A stretch of 64,000 nucleotides of DNA, from NCBI GenBank assembly GCA_030848705.1, contig JAUIZM010000025.1:1860001-1924000 (forward strand), given 5' to 3'. Position numbers and translations under genes: made by a program. The notes beneath the pieces were generated by a model. That model did no database searches. It was not told the origin of the DNA and worked only from the letters and a program-made list of their open reading frames with translations. Every line of letters begins with the position of its first letter. The stretch's first letter is position 1. Of this stretch, positions 37,836-51,300 are shown piece after piece. The stretch comes from Heracleum sosnowskyi. Its lineage: Eukaryota > Streptophyta > Magnoliopsida > Apiales > Apiaceae.

Positions 37836-40800
37836 TAAAGGGATCTATACAAGGAAAATGGGGAAAAATTGACGCGGGCCGTTTTGTAGATATTTTCTCG
37901 TAGTTTGACCCTATGGGTTTATAGAGTTGTAGAAAACTTCATTTGCGGCTGTCCGTGCCTGAATCGGAGCAGATACGAGGAGACGCCCGATTACGTTTAC
38001 TTCTAAAGGGAGCTATACAAGGAAAATGGAGAAAAATTGAAGCGGGCCGGTTTGTGGATATTTTCTCGTAGTGTGACCCTATGGGTTTATAGAATTGCAG
38101 AAAAGTTCATTTGGGGCTGTCTGTGCCTGAATCGGAGCAGATACCAGGAGACGCCCGATTACGTTTACCTCTAAAGGGAGCTATACAAGGAAAATGGGTA
38201 AAAATTGAAGCGGACCATTTTGTTGATATTTTCTCGTAGTTTGACCCTATGGGTTTATAGAGTTGTAGAAAACTTCATTTGCGGCTGTCCGTGCCTGAAT
38301 CGGAGCAGATACTAGGAGACGCCCGATTACGTTTACTTCTAAAGGGAGCTATACGAGAAAAATGGGGAAAAATTGACGCGGGCCGTTTTGTAGATATTTT
38401 CTCGTAGTTTGACCCTATGGGTTTATAGAGTTGCAGAAAACTTCATTTGCGGCTGTCCGTGCCTGAATCGGAGCAGATACTAGGAGACGCCCGATTACGT
38501 TTACTTCGAAAGGGAGCTATACGAGAAAAATGGGGAAAAATTGACGCGGGCCGTTTTGTAGATATTTTCTCGTAGTTTGACCCTATGGGTTTATAGAGTT
38601 GCAGAAAACTTCATTTGCGGCTGTCCGTGCCTGAATCGGAGCAGATACTAGGAGACGCCCGATTACGTTTACTTCTAAAGGGAGCTATACGAGAAAAATG
38701 GGGAAAAATTGACGCGGGCCGTTTTGTAGATATTTTCTCGTAGTTTGACCCTATGGGTTTATAGAGTTGCAGAAAACTTCATTTGCGGCTGTCCGTGCCT
38801 GAATCGAAGCAGATACGAGGAGACGCCCGATTACGTTTACTTCTAATGGGAGCTATACAAGGAAAATGGAGAAAAATTGAAGCGGGCCGGTTTGTGGATA
38901 TTTTCTCGTAGTGTGACCCTATGGGTTTATAGAATTGCAGAAAAGTTCATTTGGGGCTGTCCGTGCCTGAATCGGAGCAGATACCAGGAGACGCCCGATT
39001 ACGTTTACCTCTAAAGGGAGCTATACAAGGAAAATGGGGAAAACTTGACGCGGGCCGTTTTGTAGATATTTTCTCGTAGTTTGACCCTATGGGTTTATAG
39101 AGTTGCAGAAAACTTCATTTGCGGCTGTCTGTGCCTGAATCGGAGCAGATACCAGGAGACGCCCGATTACGTTTACTTCTAAAGGGAGCTATACGAGAAA
39201 AATGGATAAAAATTGAAGCGGGCCGGTTTGTGGATATTTTCTCGTAGTGTGACCCTTTGGGTTTATAGAATTGCAGAAAAGTTCATTTGGGGCTGTCCGT
39301 GCCTGAATCGGAGCAGATACCAGGAGACGCCCGATTACGTTTACTTCTAAAGGGAGCTATACAAGAAAAATGGGGAAAAATTGAAGCGGGCCCATTTGTA
39401 GATATTTTCTCGTAGTTTGACCCTATGGGTTTATAGAGTTGCAGAAAACTTCATTTGCGGCTGTCCGTGCCTGAATCGGAGCAGATAACAGGAGACGCCC
39501 GATTACGTTTACTTCTAATGGGAGCTATACGAGAAAAATGGATAAAAATTGAAGCGGGCCGGTTTGTGGATATTTTCTCGTAGTGTGACCCTTTGGGTTT
39601 ATAGAATTGCAGAAAAGTTCATTTGGGGCTGTCCGTGCCTGAATCGGAGCAGATACCAGGAGACGCCCGATTACGTTTACTTCTAAATGGAGCTATACAA
39701 GAAAAATGGGGAAAAATTGAAGCGGGTTCTTTTGTAGATATTTTCTCGTAGTTTGACCCTATAGGTTTATAGAGTTGCAGAAAACTTCATTTGCGGCTAT
39801 CCGTGCCTGAATCGGAGCAGATACCAGGAGACGCCCGATTACGTTTACTTCTAAAGGGAGCTATACGAGAAAAATGGATAAAAATTGAAGCGGGCCGGTT
39901 TGTGGATATTTTCTCGTAGTGTGACCCTTTGGGTTTATAGAATTGCAGAAAAGTTCATTTGGGGCTGTCCGTGCCTGAATCGGAGCAGATACCAGGAGAC
40001 GCCCGATTACGTTTACCTCTAAAGGGATCTATACAAGGAAAATGGGGAAAAATTGACGCGGGCCGTTTTGTAGATATTTTCTCGTAGTTTGACCCTATGG
40101 GTTTATAGAGTTGTAGAAAACTTCATTTGCGGCTGTCCGTGCCTGAATCGGAGCAGATACGAGGAGACGCCCGATTACGTTTACTTCTAAAGGGAGCTAT
40201 ACAAGGAAAATGGAGAAAAATTGAAGCGGGCCGGTTTGTGGATATTTTTTCGTAGTGTGACCCTATGGGTTTATAGAATTGCAGAAAAGTTCATTTGGGG
40301 CTGTCTGTGCCTGAATCGGAGCAGATACCAGGAGACGCCCGATTACGTTTACCTCTAAAGGGAGCTATACAACGAAAATGGGTAAAAATTGAAGCGGACC
40401 ATTTTGTTGATATTTTCTCGTAGTTTGACCCTATGGGTTTATAGAGTTGTAGAAAACTTCATTTGCGGCTGTCCGTGCCTGAATCGGAGCAGATACTAGG
40501 AGACGCCCGATTACGTTTACTTCTAAAGGGAGCTATACGAGAAAAATGGGGAAAAATTGACGCGGGCCGTTTTGTAGATATTTTCTCGTAGTTTGACCCT
40601 ATGGGTTTATAGAGTTGCAGAAAACTTCATTTGCGGCTGTCCGTGCCTGAATCGGAGCAGATACTAGGAGACGCCCGATTACGTTTACTTCGAAAGGGAG
40701 CTATACGAGAAAAATGGGGAAAAATTGACGCGGGCCGTTTTGTAGATATTTTCTCGTAGTTTGACCCTATGGGTTTATAGAGTTGCAGAAAACTTCATTT

Positions 40801-42200
40801 GCGGCTGTCCGTGCCTGAATCGGAGCAGATACTAGGAGACGCCCGATTACGTTTACTTCTAAAGGGAGCTATACGAGAAAAATGGGGAAAAATTGACGCG
40901 GGCCGTTTTGTAGATATTTTCTCGTAGTTTGACCCTATGGGTTTATAGAGTTGCAGAAAACTTCATTTGCGGCTGTCCGTGCCTGAATCGAAGCAGATAC
41001 GAGGAGACGCCCGATTACGTTTACTTCTAATGGGAGCTATACAAGGAAAATGGAGAAAAATTGAAGCGGGCCGGTTTGTGGATATTTTCTCGTAGTGTGA
41101 CCCTATGGGTTTATAGAATTGCAGAAAAGTTCATTTGGGGCTGTCCGTGCCTGAATCGGAGCAGATACCAGGAGACGCCCGATTACGTTTACCTCTAAAG
41201 GGAGCTATACAAGGAAAATGGGGAAAACTTGACGCGGGCCGTTTTGTAGATATTTTCTCGTAGTTTGACCCTATGGGTTTATAGAGTTGCAGAAAACTTC
41301 ATTTGCGGCTGTCTGTGCCTGAATCGGAGCAGATACCAGGAGACGCCCGATTACGTTTACTTCTAAAGGGAGCTATACGAGAAAAATGGATAAAAATTGA
41401 AGCGGGCCGGTTTGTGGATATTTTCTCGTAGTGTGACCCTTTGGGTTTATAGAATTGCAGAAAAGTTCATTTGGGGCTGTCCGTGCCTGAATCGGAGCAG
41501 ATACCAGGAGACGCCCGATTACGTTTACTTCTAAAGGGAGCTATACAAGAAAAATGGGGAAAAATTGAAGCGGGCCCATTTGTAGATATTTTCTCGTAGT
41601 TTGACCCTATGGGTTTATAGAGTTGCAGAAAACTTCATTTGCGGCTGTCCGTGCCTGAATCGGAGCAGATAACAGGAGACGCCCGATTACGTTTACTTCT
41701 AAAGGGAGCTATACGAGAAAAATGGATAAAAATTGAAGCGGGCCGGTTTGTGGATATTTTCTCGTAGTGTGACCCTTTGGGTTTATAGAATTGCAGAAAA
41801 GTTCATTTGTGGCTGTCCGTGCCTGAATCGGAGCAGATACCAGGAGACGCCCGATTACGTTTACTTCTAAATGGAGCTATACAAGAAAAATGGGGAAAAA
41901 TTGAAGCGGGTTCTTTTGTAGATATTTTCTCGTAGTTTGACCCTATAGGTTTATAGAGTTGCAGAAAACTTCATTTGCGGCTATCCGTGCCTGAATCGGA
42001 GCAGATACCAGGAGACGCCCGATTACGTTTACTTCTAAAGGGAGCTATACGAGAAAAATGGATAAAAATTGAAGCGGGCCGGTTTGTGGATATTTTCTCG
42101 TAGTGTGACCCTTTGGGTTTATAGAATTGCAGAAAAGTTCATTTGGGGCTGTCCGTGCCTGAATCGGAGCAGATACCAGGAGACGCCCGATTACGTTTAC
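37836..42200 (+). repeat. HOR: tandem pair of 13-mers, period 2,184 bp
   Basis: Marks repeat at exactly 2,184 bp: TTCGAAAGG (38505 and 40689), GAATCGAAGC (38801 and 40985), GAAAACTTGACG, GGGCCCATTTG, GATAACAGG, CTAAATGGAGC with GGGTTCTTTTG, and an AGG monomer start (39763 and 41947). The order is about I-D-J-J-J-I-H-F'-G-F'-G-F-G. The copy boundary falls inside the monomer at 39931, which begins as G and switches to H between roughly offsets 41 and 87. The start and end are given to within about 100 bp. Confidence 0.88.
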
Positions 42201-43626
42201 TTCTAAAGGGAGCTATACAAGAAAAATGGGGAAAAATTGAAGCGGGCCCTTTTATAGATATTTTCTTGTAGTTTGACCCTATGGGTTTATAGAGTTGCAG
42301 AAAACTTCATTTGCGGCTGTCCGTGCCTGAATCGGAGCAGATACCAGGAGACGCCCGATTACGTTTACTTCTAAAGGGAGCTATACGAGAAAAATGGAGA
42401 AAAATTGAAGCGGGCCGGTTTGTGGATATTTTCTCGTAGTGTGATCCTTTGGGTTTATAGAATTGCAGAAAAGTTCATTTGGGGCTGTCTGTGCCTGAAT
42501 CGGAGCAGATACCAGGAGACGCCCGATTACGTTTACCTCTAAAGGGAGCTATACAAGGAAAATGGGTAAAAATTGAAGCGGGCCGTTTTGTTGATATTTT
42601 CTCATAGTTTGACCCTATGGGTTTATAGAGTTGCAGAAAACTTCATTTGCGGCTGTCCGTGCCTGAATCGGAGTAGATACCAGGAGACTCCCGATTACGT
42701 TTACTTCTAAAGGGAGCTATACAAGAAAAATGGGGAAAAATTGAAGCGGGCCCTTTTGTAGATATTTTCTCGTAGTTTGACCCTATGGGTTTATAGAGTT
42801 GCAAAAAACTTCATTTGCGGCTATCCGTGCCTGAATCGGAGCAGATACCAGGAGACGCCCGATTACGTTTACTTCTAAAGGGAGCTATACGAGAAAAATG
42901 GATAAAAATTGAAGCGGGCCGGTTTGTGGATATTTTCTCGTAGTGTGACCCTTTGGGTTTATAGAATTGCAGAAAAGTTCATTTGGGGCTGTCCGTGCCT
43001 GAATCGGAGCAGATACCAGGAGACGCCCGATTACGTTTACTTCTAAAGGGAGCTATACAAGAAAAATAGGGAAAAATTGAAGCGGGCCCTTTTGTAGATA
43101 TTTTCTCGTAGTTTGACCCTATGGGTTTATAGAGTTGCAGAAAACTTCATTTGCGGCTGTCCGTGCCTGAATCGGAGTAGATACCAGGAGACTCCCGATT
43201 ACGTTTACTTCTAAAGGGAGCTATACAAGAAAAATGGGGAAAAATTGAAGCGGGCCCTTTTGTAGATATTTTCTCGTAGTTTGACCCTATGGGTTTATAG
43301 AGTTGCAGAAAACTTCATTTGCGGCTATCCGTGCCTGAATCGGAGCAGATACCAGGAGACGCCCGATTACGTTTACTTCTAAAGGGAGCTATACGAGAAA
43401 AATGGAGAAAAATTGAAGCGGGCCGGTTTATGGATATTTTCTCGTAGTGTGACCCTTTGGGTTTATAGAATTGCAGAAAAGTTCATTTGGGGCTGTCTGT
43501 GCCTGAATCGGAGCAGATACCAGGAGACGCCCGATTACGTTTACCTCTAAAGGGAGCTATACAAGGAAAATGGGTAAAAATTGAAGCGGGCCATTTTGTT
43601 GATATTTTCTCTTAGTTTGACCCTAT
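42201..43626 (+). repeat. Short mixed block of G, A, B, K and F monomers
   Basis: About eight and a half monomers: the rest of G (42115, ending TTTTATAG and TTCTTGTAG), A (42283, GTGATCC), B (CTCATAG), K (42619), F (42787, with GCAAAAAAC), G (42955, with AATAGGGAAA), K (43123), A (43291) and D (43459, with CTCTTAG). K monomers with GACTCCC occur twice, 504 bp apart. No unique sequence is present. Confidence 0.75.
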
Positions 43627-46600
43627 GGGTTTATAGAGTTGCAGAAAACTTCATTTGCGGCTGTCCGTGCCTGAATCGGAGCAGATACTAGGAGACGCCC
43701 GATTACGTTTACTTCTAAAGGGAGCTATACAAGGAAAATGGAGAAATATTGAAGCGGGCCGGTTTGTGGATATTTCTCGTAGTGTGACCCTATGGGTTTA
43801 TAGAATTGCAGAAAAGTTCATTTGGGGCTGTCTGTGCCTGAATCGGAGCAGATACCAGGAGACGCCCGATTACGTTTACCTCTAAAGGGATCTATACAAG
43901 GAAAATGGGGAAAAATTGACGCGGGCCGTTTTGTAGATATTTTCTCGTAGTTTGACCCTATGGGTTTATAGAGTTGCAGAAAACTTCATTTGCGGCTGTC
44001 CGTGCCTGAATCGGAGCAGATACGAGGAGACGCCCGATTACGTTTACTTCTAAAGGGAGCTATACAAGGAAAATGGAGAAAAATTGAAGCGGGCCGGTTT
44101 GTGGATATTTTCTCGTAGTGTGACCCTATGGGTTTATAGAATTGCAGAAAAGTTCATTTGGGGCTGTCTGTGCCTGAATCGGAGCAGATACCAGGAGACG
44201 CCCGATTACGTTTACCTCTAAAGGGAAGCTATACAAGGAAAATGGATAAAAATTGAAGCGGGCCATTTTGTTGATATTTTCTCGTAGTTTGACCCTATGG
44301 GTTTATAGAGTTGCAGAAAACTTCATTTGCGGCTGTCCGTGCCTGAATCGGAGCAGATACTAGGAGACGCCCGATTACGTTTACTTCTAAAGGGAGCTAT
44401 ACGAGAAAAATGGGGAAAAATTGACGCGGGCCGTTTTGTAGATATTTTCTCGTAGTTTGACCCTATGGGTTTATAGAGTTGCAGAAAACTTCATTTGCGG
44501 CTGTCCGTGCCTGAATCGAAGCAGATACGAGGAGACGCCCGATTACGTTTACTTCTAAAGGGAGCTATACAAGGAAAATGGAGAAAAATTGAAGCGGGCC
44601 GGTTTGTGGATATTTTCTCGTAGTGTGACCCTATGGGTTTATAGAATTGCAGAAAAGTTCATTTGGGGCTGTCCGTGCCTGAATCGGAGCAGATACCAGG
44701 AGACGCCCGATTACGTTTACCTCTAAAGGGAGCTATACAAGGAAAATGGGGAAAACTTGACGCGGGCCGTTTTGTAGATATTTTCTCGTAGTTTGACCCT
44801 ATGGGTTTATAGAGTTGCAGAAAACTTCATTTGCGGCTGTCCGTGCCTGAATCGGAGCAGATACCAGGAGACGCCCGATTACGTTTACTTCTAAAGGGAG
44901 CTATACGAGAAAAATGGATAAAAATTGAAGCGGGCCGGTTTGTGGATATTTTCTCGTAGTGTGACCCTTTGGGTTTATAGAATTGCAGAAAAGTTCATTT
45001 GGGGCTGTCCGTGCCTCAATCAGAGCAGATACCAGGAGATGCCCGATTACGTTTACTTCTAAAGGGAGCTATACAAGAAAAATGGGGAAAAATTGAAGAG
45101 GGCCCTTTTGTAGATATTTTCTCGTAGTTTGACCCTATGGGTTTATAGAGTTGCAGAAAACTTCATTTGCGGCTGTCCGTGCCTGAATCGGAGCAGATAC
45201 CAGGAGACGCCCGATTACGTTTACTTCTAAAGGGAGCTATACGAGAAAAATGGATAAAAATTGAAGCGGGCCGGTTTGTGGATATTTTCTCGTAGTGTGA
45301 CCCTTTGGGTTTATAGAATTGCAGAAAAGTTCATTTGGGGCAATCCGTGCCTGAATCGGAGCAGATACCAGGAGACGCCCGATTACGTTTACTTCTAAAG
45401 GGAGCTATACAAGAAAAATGGGGAAAAATTGAAGCGGGCCCTTTTGTAGATATTTTCTCGTAGTTTGACCCTATGGGTTTATAGAGTTGCAGAAAACTTC
45501 ATTTGCGGCTATCCGTGCCTGAATCGGAGCAGATACCAGGAGACGTCCGATTACGTTTACTTCTAAAGGGAGCTATACGAGAAAAATGGATAAAAATTGA
45601 AGCGGGCCGGTTTGTGGATATTTTCTCGTAGTGTGACCCTTTGGGTTTATAGAATTGCAGAAAAGTTCATTTGGGGCAATCCGTGCCTGAATCGGAGCAG
45701 ATACCAGGAGACGCCCGATTACGTTTACTTCTAAAGGGAGCTATACAAGAAAAATGGGGAAAAATTGAAGCGGGCCCTTTTGTAGATATTTTCTCGTAGT
45801 TTGACCCTATGGGTTTATAGAGTTGCAGAAAACTTCATTTGCGGCTATCCGTGCCTGAATCGGAGCAGATACCAGGAGACGTCCGATTACGTTTACTTCT
45901 AAAGGGAGCTATACGAGAAAAATGGATAAAAATTGAAGCGGGCCGGTTTGTGGATATTTTCTCGTAGTGTGACCCTTTGGGTTTATAGAATTGCAGAAAA
46001 GTTCATTTGGGGCTGTCCGTGCCTGAATCGGAGCAGATACCAGGAGACGCCCGATTAGGTTTACCTCTAAAGGGAGCTATACAAGGAAAATGGGTAAAAA
46101 TTGAAGCGGGCCGTTTTGTTGATATTTTCTCATAGTTTGACCCTATGGGTTTATAGAGTTGCAGAAAACTTCATTTGCGGCTGTCCGTGCCTGAATCGGA
46201 GTAGATACCAGGAGACTCCCGATTACGTTTACTTCTAAAGGGAGCTATACAAGAAAAATGGGGAAAAATTGAAGGGGGCCTTTTGTAGATATTTTCTCGT
46301 AGTTTGACCCTATGGGTTTATAGAGTTGCAGAAAACTTCATTTGCGGCTATCCGTGCCTGAATCGGAGCAGATACCAGGAGACGCCCGATTACGTTTACT
46401 TCTAAAGGGAGCTATACGAGAAAAATGGAGAAAAATTGAAGCGGGCCGGTTTGTGGATATTTTCTCGTAGTGTGACCCTTTGGGTTTATAGAATTGCAGA
46501 AAAGTTCATTTGGGGCTGTCTGTGCCTGAATCGGAGCAGATACCAGGAGACGCCCGATTACGTTTACCTCTAAAGGGAGCTATACAAGGAAAATGGGTAA

Positions 46601-48329
46601 AAATTGAAGCGGGCCATTTTGTTGATATTTTCTCGTAGTTTGACCCTATGGGTTTATAGAGTTGCAGAAAACTTCATTTGCGGCTATCCGTGCCTGAATC
46701 GGAGCAGATACGAGGAGACGCCCGATTACGTTTACTTCTAAAGGGAGCTATACAAGGAAAATGGAGAAAAATTGAAGCGGGCCGCTTTGTGGATATTTTC
46801 TCGTAGTGTGACCCTATGGGTTTATAGAATTGCAGAAAAGTTCATTTGGGGCTGTCTGTGCCTGAATCGGAGTAGATACCAGGAGACGCCCGATTACGTT
46901 TACCTCTAAAGGGAGCTATACAAGGAAAATGGGTAAAAATTGAAGCGGGCCATTTTGTTGATATTTTCTCGTAGTTTGACCCTATGGGTTTATAGAGTTG
47001 CAGAAAACTTCATTTGCGGCTGTCCGTGCCTGAATCGGAGCAGATACTAGGAGACGCCCGATTACATTTACTTCTAAAGGGAGCTATACGAGAAAAATGG
47101 GGAAAAATTGACGCAGGCCGTTTTGTAGATATTTTCTCGTAGTTTGACCCTATGGGTTTATAGAGTTGCAGAAAAATTCATTTGCGGCTGTCCGTGCCTG
47201 AATCGGAGCAGATACTAGGAGACGCCCGATTACGTTTACTTCTAAAGGGAGCTATACGAGAAAAATGGGGAAAAATTGACGCGGGCCGTTTTGTAGATAT
47301 TTTCTCGTAGTTTGACCATATGGGTTTATAGAGTTGCAGAAAACTTCATTTGCGGCTGTCCGTGCCTGAATCGAAGCAGATACGAGGAGACGCCCGATTA
47401 CGTTTACTTCTAAAGGGAGCTATACAAGGAAAATGGATAAAAATTGAAGCGGGCCATTTTGTTGATATTTTCTTGTAGTTTGACCCTATGGGTTTATAGA
47501 ATTGCAGAAAAGTTCATTTGGGGCTGTCCGTGCCTGAATCGGAGCAGATACCAGGAGACGCCCGATTACGTTTACCTCTAAAGGGAGCTATACAAGGAAA
47601 ATGGGGAAAACTTGACGCGGGCCGTTTTGTAGATATTTTCTCGTAGTTTGACCCTATGGGTTTATAGAGTTGCAGAAAACTTCATTTGCGGCTGTCCGTG
47701 CCTGAATCGGAGCAGATACCAGGAGACGCCCGATTACGTTTACTTCTAAAGGGAGCTATACGAGAAAAATGGATAAAAATTGAAGCGGGCCGGTTTGTGG
47801 ATATTTTCTCGTAGTGTGACCCTTTGGGTTTATAGAATTGCAGAAAAGTTCATTTGGGGCTGTCCGTGCCTGAATCGGAGCAGATACCAGGAGACGCCCG
47901 ATTACGTTTACTTCTAAAGGGAGCTATACAAGAAAAATGGGGAAAAATTGAAGCGGGCCCTTTTGTAGATATTTTCTCGTAGTTTGACCCTATGGGTTTA
48001 TAGAGTTGCAGAAAACTTCATTTGCGGCTGTCCGTGCCTGAATCGGAGCAGATACCAGGAGACGCCCGATTACGTTTACTTCTAAAGGGAGCTATACGAG
48101 AAAAATGGATAAAAATTGAAGCGGGCCGGTTTGTGGATATTTTCTCGTAGTGTGACCCTTTGGGTTTATAGAATTGCAGAAAAGTTCATTTGGGGCTGTC
48201 TGTGCCTGAATCGGAGCAAATACCAGGAGACGCCCGATTACGTTTACCTCTAAAGGGAGCTATACAAGGAAAATGGGTAAAAATTGAAGCGGGCCATTTT
48301 GTTGATATTTTCTCTTAGTTTGACCCTAT
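43627..48329 (+). repeat. Long HOR copy alpha: 28 monomers, 4,703 bp
   Basis: It starts at the anchor C monomer with GAAATATTG and a 1-bp loss (GGATATTTCTCG near 43773), followed by H with GGGATCTATAC. Later marks are GGGAAGCTATAC (one extra base, 44225), GAATCGAAGC, GAAAACTTGACG, GGGGCAATCC (45307 and 45643), GACGTCCG (45475 and 45811), GATTAGG (45979 unit), GAAGGGGGCC with one base lost (46274), GATTACATTT (46986), GAAAAATTC (47154) and GACCATATGGG before 47322. The GGGGCAATCC/GACGTCCG pair is doubled here, a local 2-monomer gain relative to copy beta. Confidence 0.85.
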
Positions 48330-51300
48330 GGGTTTATAGAGTTGCAGAAAACTTCATTTGCGGCTGTCCGTGCCTGAATCGGAGCAGATACTAGGAGACG
48401 CCCGATTACGTTTACTTGTAAAGGGAGCTATACAAGGAAAATGGAGAAATATTGAAGCGGGCCGGTTTGTGGATATTTCTCGTAGTGTGACCCTATGGGT
48501 TTATAGAATTGCAGAAAAGTTCATTTGGGGCTGTCTGTGCCTGAATCGGAGCAGATACCAGGAGACGCCCGATTACGTTTACCTCTAAAGGGATCTATAC
48601 AAGGAAAATGGGGAAAAATTTACGCGGGCCGTTTTGTAGATATTTTCTCGTAGTTTGACCCTATGGGTTTATAGAGTTGCAGAAAACTTCATTTGCGGCT
48701 GTCCGTGCCTGAATCGGAGCAGATACGAAGAGACGCCCGATTACGTTTACTTCTAAAGGGAGCTATACAAGGAAAATGGAGAAAAATTGAAGCGGGCCGG
48801 TTTGTGGATATTTTCTCGTAGTGTGACCCTATGGGTTTATAGAATTGCAGAAAAGTTCATTTGGGGCTGTCTGTGCCTGAATCGGAGCAGATACCAGGAG
48901 ACGCCCGATTACGTTTACCTCTAAAGGGAAGCTATACAAGGAAAATGGATAAAAATTGAAGCGGGCCATTTTGTTGATATTTTTTTGTAGTTTGACCCTA
49001 TGGGTTTATAGAGTTGCAGAAAACTTCATTTGCGGCTGTCCGTGCCTGAATCGGAGCAGATACTAGGAGACGCCCGATTACGTTTACTTCTAAAGGGAGC
49101 TATACGAGAAAAATGGGGAAAAATTGACGCGGGCCGTTTTGTAGATATTTTCTCGTAGTTTGACCCTATGGGTTTATAGAGTTGCAGAAAACTTCATTTG
49201 CGGCTGTCCGTGCCTGAATCGAAGCAGATACGAGGAGACGCCCGATTACGTTTACTTCTAAAGGGAGCTATACAAGGAAAATGGAGAAAAATTGAAGCGG
49301 GCCGGTTTGTGGATATTTTCTCGTAGTGTGACCCTTGGGTTTATAGAATTGCAGAAAAGTTCATTTGGGGCTGTCCGTGCCTGAATCGGAGCAGATACCA
49401 GGAGACGCCCGATTACGTTTACCTCTAAAGGGAGCTATACAAGGAAAATGGGGAAAACTTGACGCGGGCCGTTTTGTAAATATTTTCTCGTAGTTTGACC
49501 CTATGGGTTTATAGAGTTGCAGAAAACTTCATTTGCGGCTGTCCGTGCCTGAATCGGAGCAGATACCAGGAGACGCCCGATTACGTTTACTTCTAAAGGG
49601 AGCTATACGAGAAAAATGGATAAAAATTGAAGCGGGCCGGTTTGTGGATATTTTCTCGTAGTGTGACCCTTTGGGTTTATAGAATTGCAGAAAAGTTCAT
49701 TTGGGGCTGTCCGTGCCTGAATCGGAGCAGATACCAGGAGATGCCCGATTACGTTTACTTCTAAAGGGAGCTATACAAGAAAAATGGGGAAAAATTGAAG
49801 CGGGCCCTTTTGTAGATATTTTCTCGTAGTTTGACCCTATGGGTTTATAGAGTTGCAGAAAACTTCATTTGCGGCTGTCCGTGCCTGAATCGGAGCAGAT
49901 ACCAGGAGACGCCCGATTACGTTTACTTCTAAAGGGAGCTATACGAGAAAAATGGATAAAAATTGAAGCGGGCCGGTTTGTGGATATTTTCTCGTAGTGT
50001 GACCCTTTGGGTTTATAGAATTGCAGAAAAGTTCATTTGGGGCAATCCGTGCCTGAATCGGAGCAGATACCAAGAGACGCCCGATTACGTTTACTTCTAA
50101 AGGGAGCTATACAAGAAAAATGGGGAAAAATTGAAGCGGGCCCTTTTGTAGATATTTTCTCGTAGTTTGACCCTATGGGTTTATAGAGTTGCAGAAAACT
50201 TCATTTGCGGCTATCCGTGCCTGAATCGGAGCAGATACCAGGAGACGTCCGATTACGTTTACTTCTAAAGGGAGCTATACGAGAAAAATGGATAAAAATT
50301 GAAGCGGGCCGGTTTGTGGATATTTTCTCGTAGTGTGACCCTTTGGGTTTATAGAATTGCAGAAAAGTTCATTTGGGGCTGTCCGTGCCTGAATCGGAGC
50401 AGATACCAGGAGACGCCCGATTAGGTTTACCTCTAAAGGGAGCTATACAAGGAAAATGGGTAAAAATTGAAGCGGGCCGTTTTGTTGATATTTTCTCATA
50501 GTTTGACCCTATGGGTTTATAGAGTTGCAGAAAACTTCATTTGCGGCTGTCCGTGCCTGAATCGGAGTAGATACCAGGAGACTCCCGATTACGTTTACTT
50601 CTAAAGGGAGCTATACAAGAAAAATGGGGAAAAATTGAAGGGGGCCTTTTGTAGATATTTTCTCGTAGTTTGACCCTATGGGTTTATAGAGTTGCAGAAA
50701 ACTTCATTTGCGGCTATCCGTGCCTGAATCGGAGCAGATACCAGGAGACGCCCGATTACGTTTACTTCTAAAGGGAGCTATACGAGAAAAATGGAGAAAA
50801 ATTGAAGCGGGCCGGTTTGTGGATATTTTCTCGTAGTGTGACCCTTTGGGTTTATAGAATTGCAGAAAAGTTCATTTGGGGCTGTCTGTGCCTGAATCGG
50901 AGCAGATACCAGGAGACGCCCGATTACGTTTACCTCTAAAGGGAGCTATACAAGGAAAATGGGTAAAAATTGAAGCGGGCCATTTTGTTGATATTTTCTC
51001 GTAGTTTGACCCTATGGGTTTATAGAGTTGCAGAAAACTTCATTTGCGGCTGTCCGTGCCTGAATCGGAGCAGATACTAGGAGACGCCCGATTACATTTA
51101 CTTCTAAAGGGAGCTATACGAGAAAAATGGGGAAAAATTGACGCAGGCCGTTTTGTAGATATTTTCTCGTAGTTTGACCCTATGGGTTTATAGAGTTGCA
51201 GAAAAATTCATTTGCGGCTGTCCGTGCCTGAATCGGAGCAGATACTAGGAGACGCCCGATTACGTTTACTTCTAAAGGGAGCTATACGAGAAAAATGGGG

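Noticed and set aside
43655..48588. 76-codon open frames at 43655-43885 and 48358-48588 as a conserved gene pair
   Set aside because: Both come from the same 1-bp loss (GGATATTTCTCG) in the anchor C monomer, copied by the long HOR. Their likeness reflects satellite duplication. They differ from each other only by drift (TTCTAAAGG against TTGTAAAGG) and begin with TTG.
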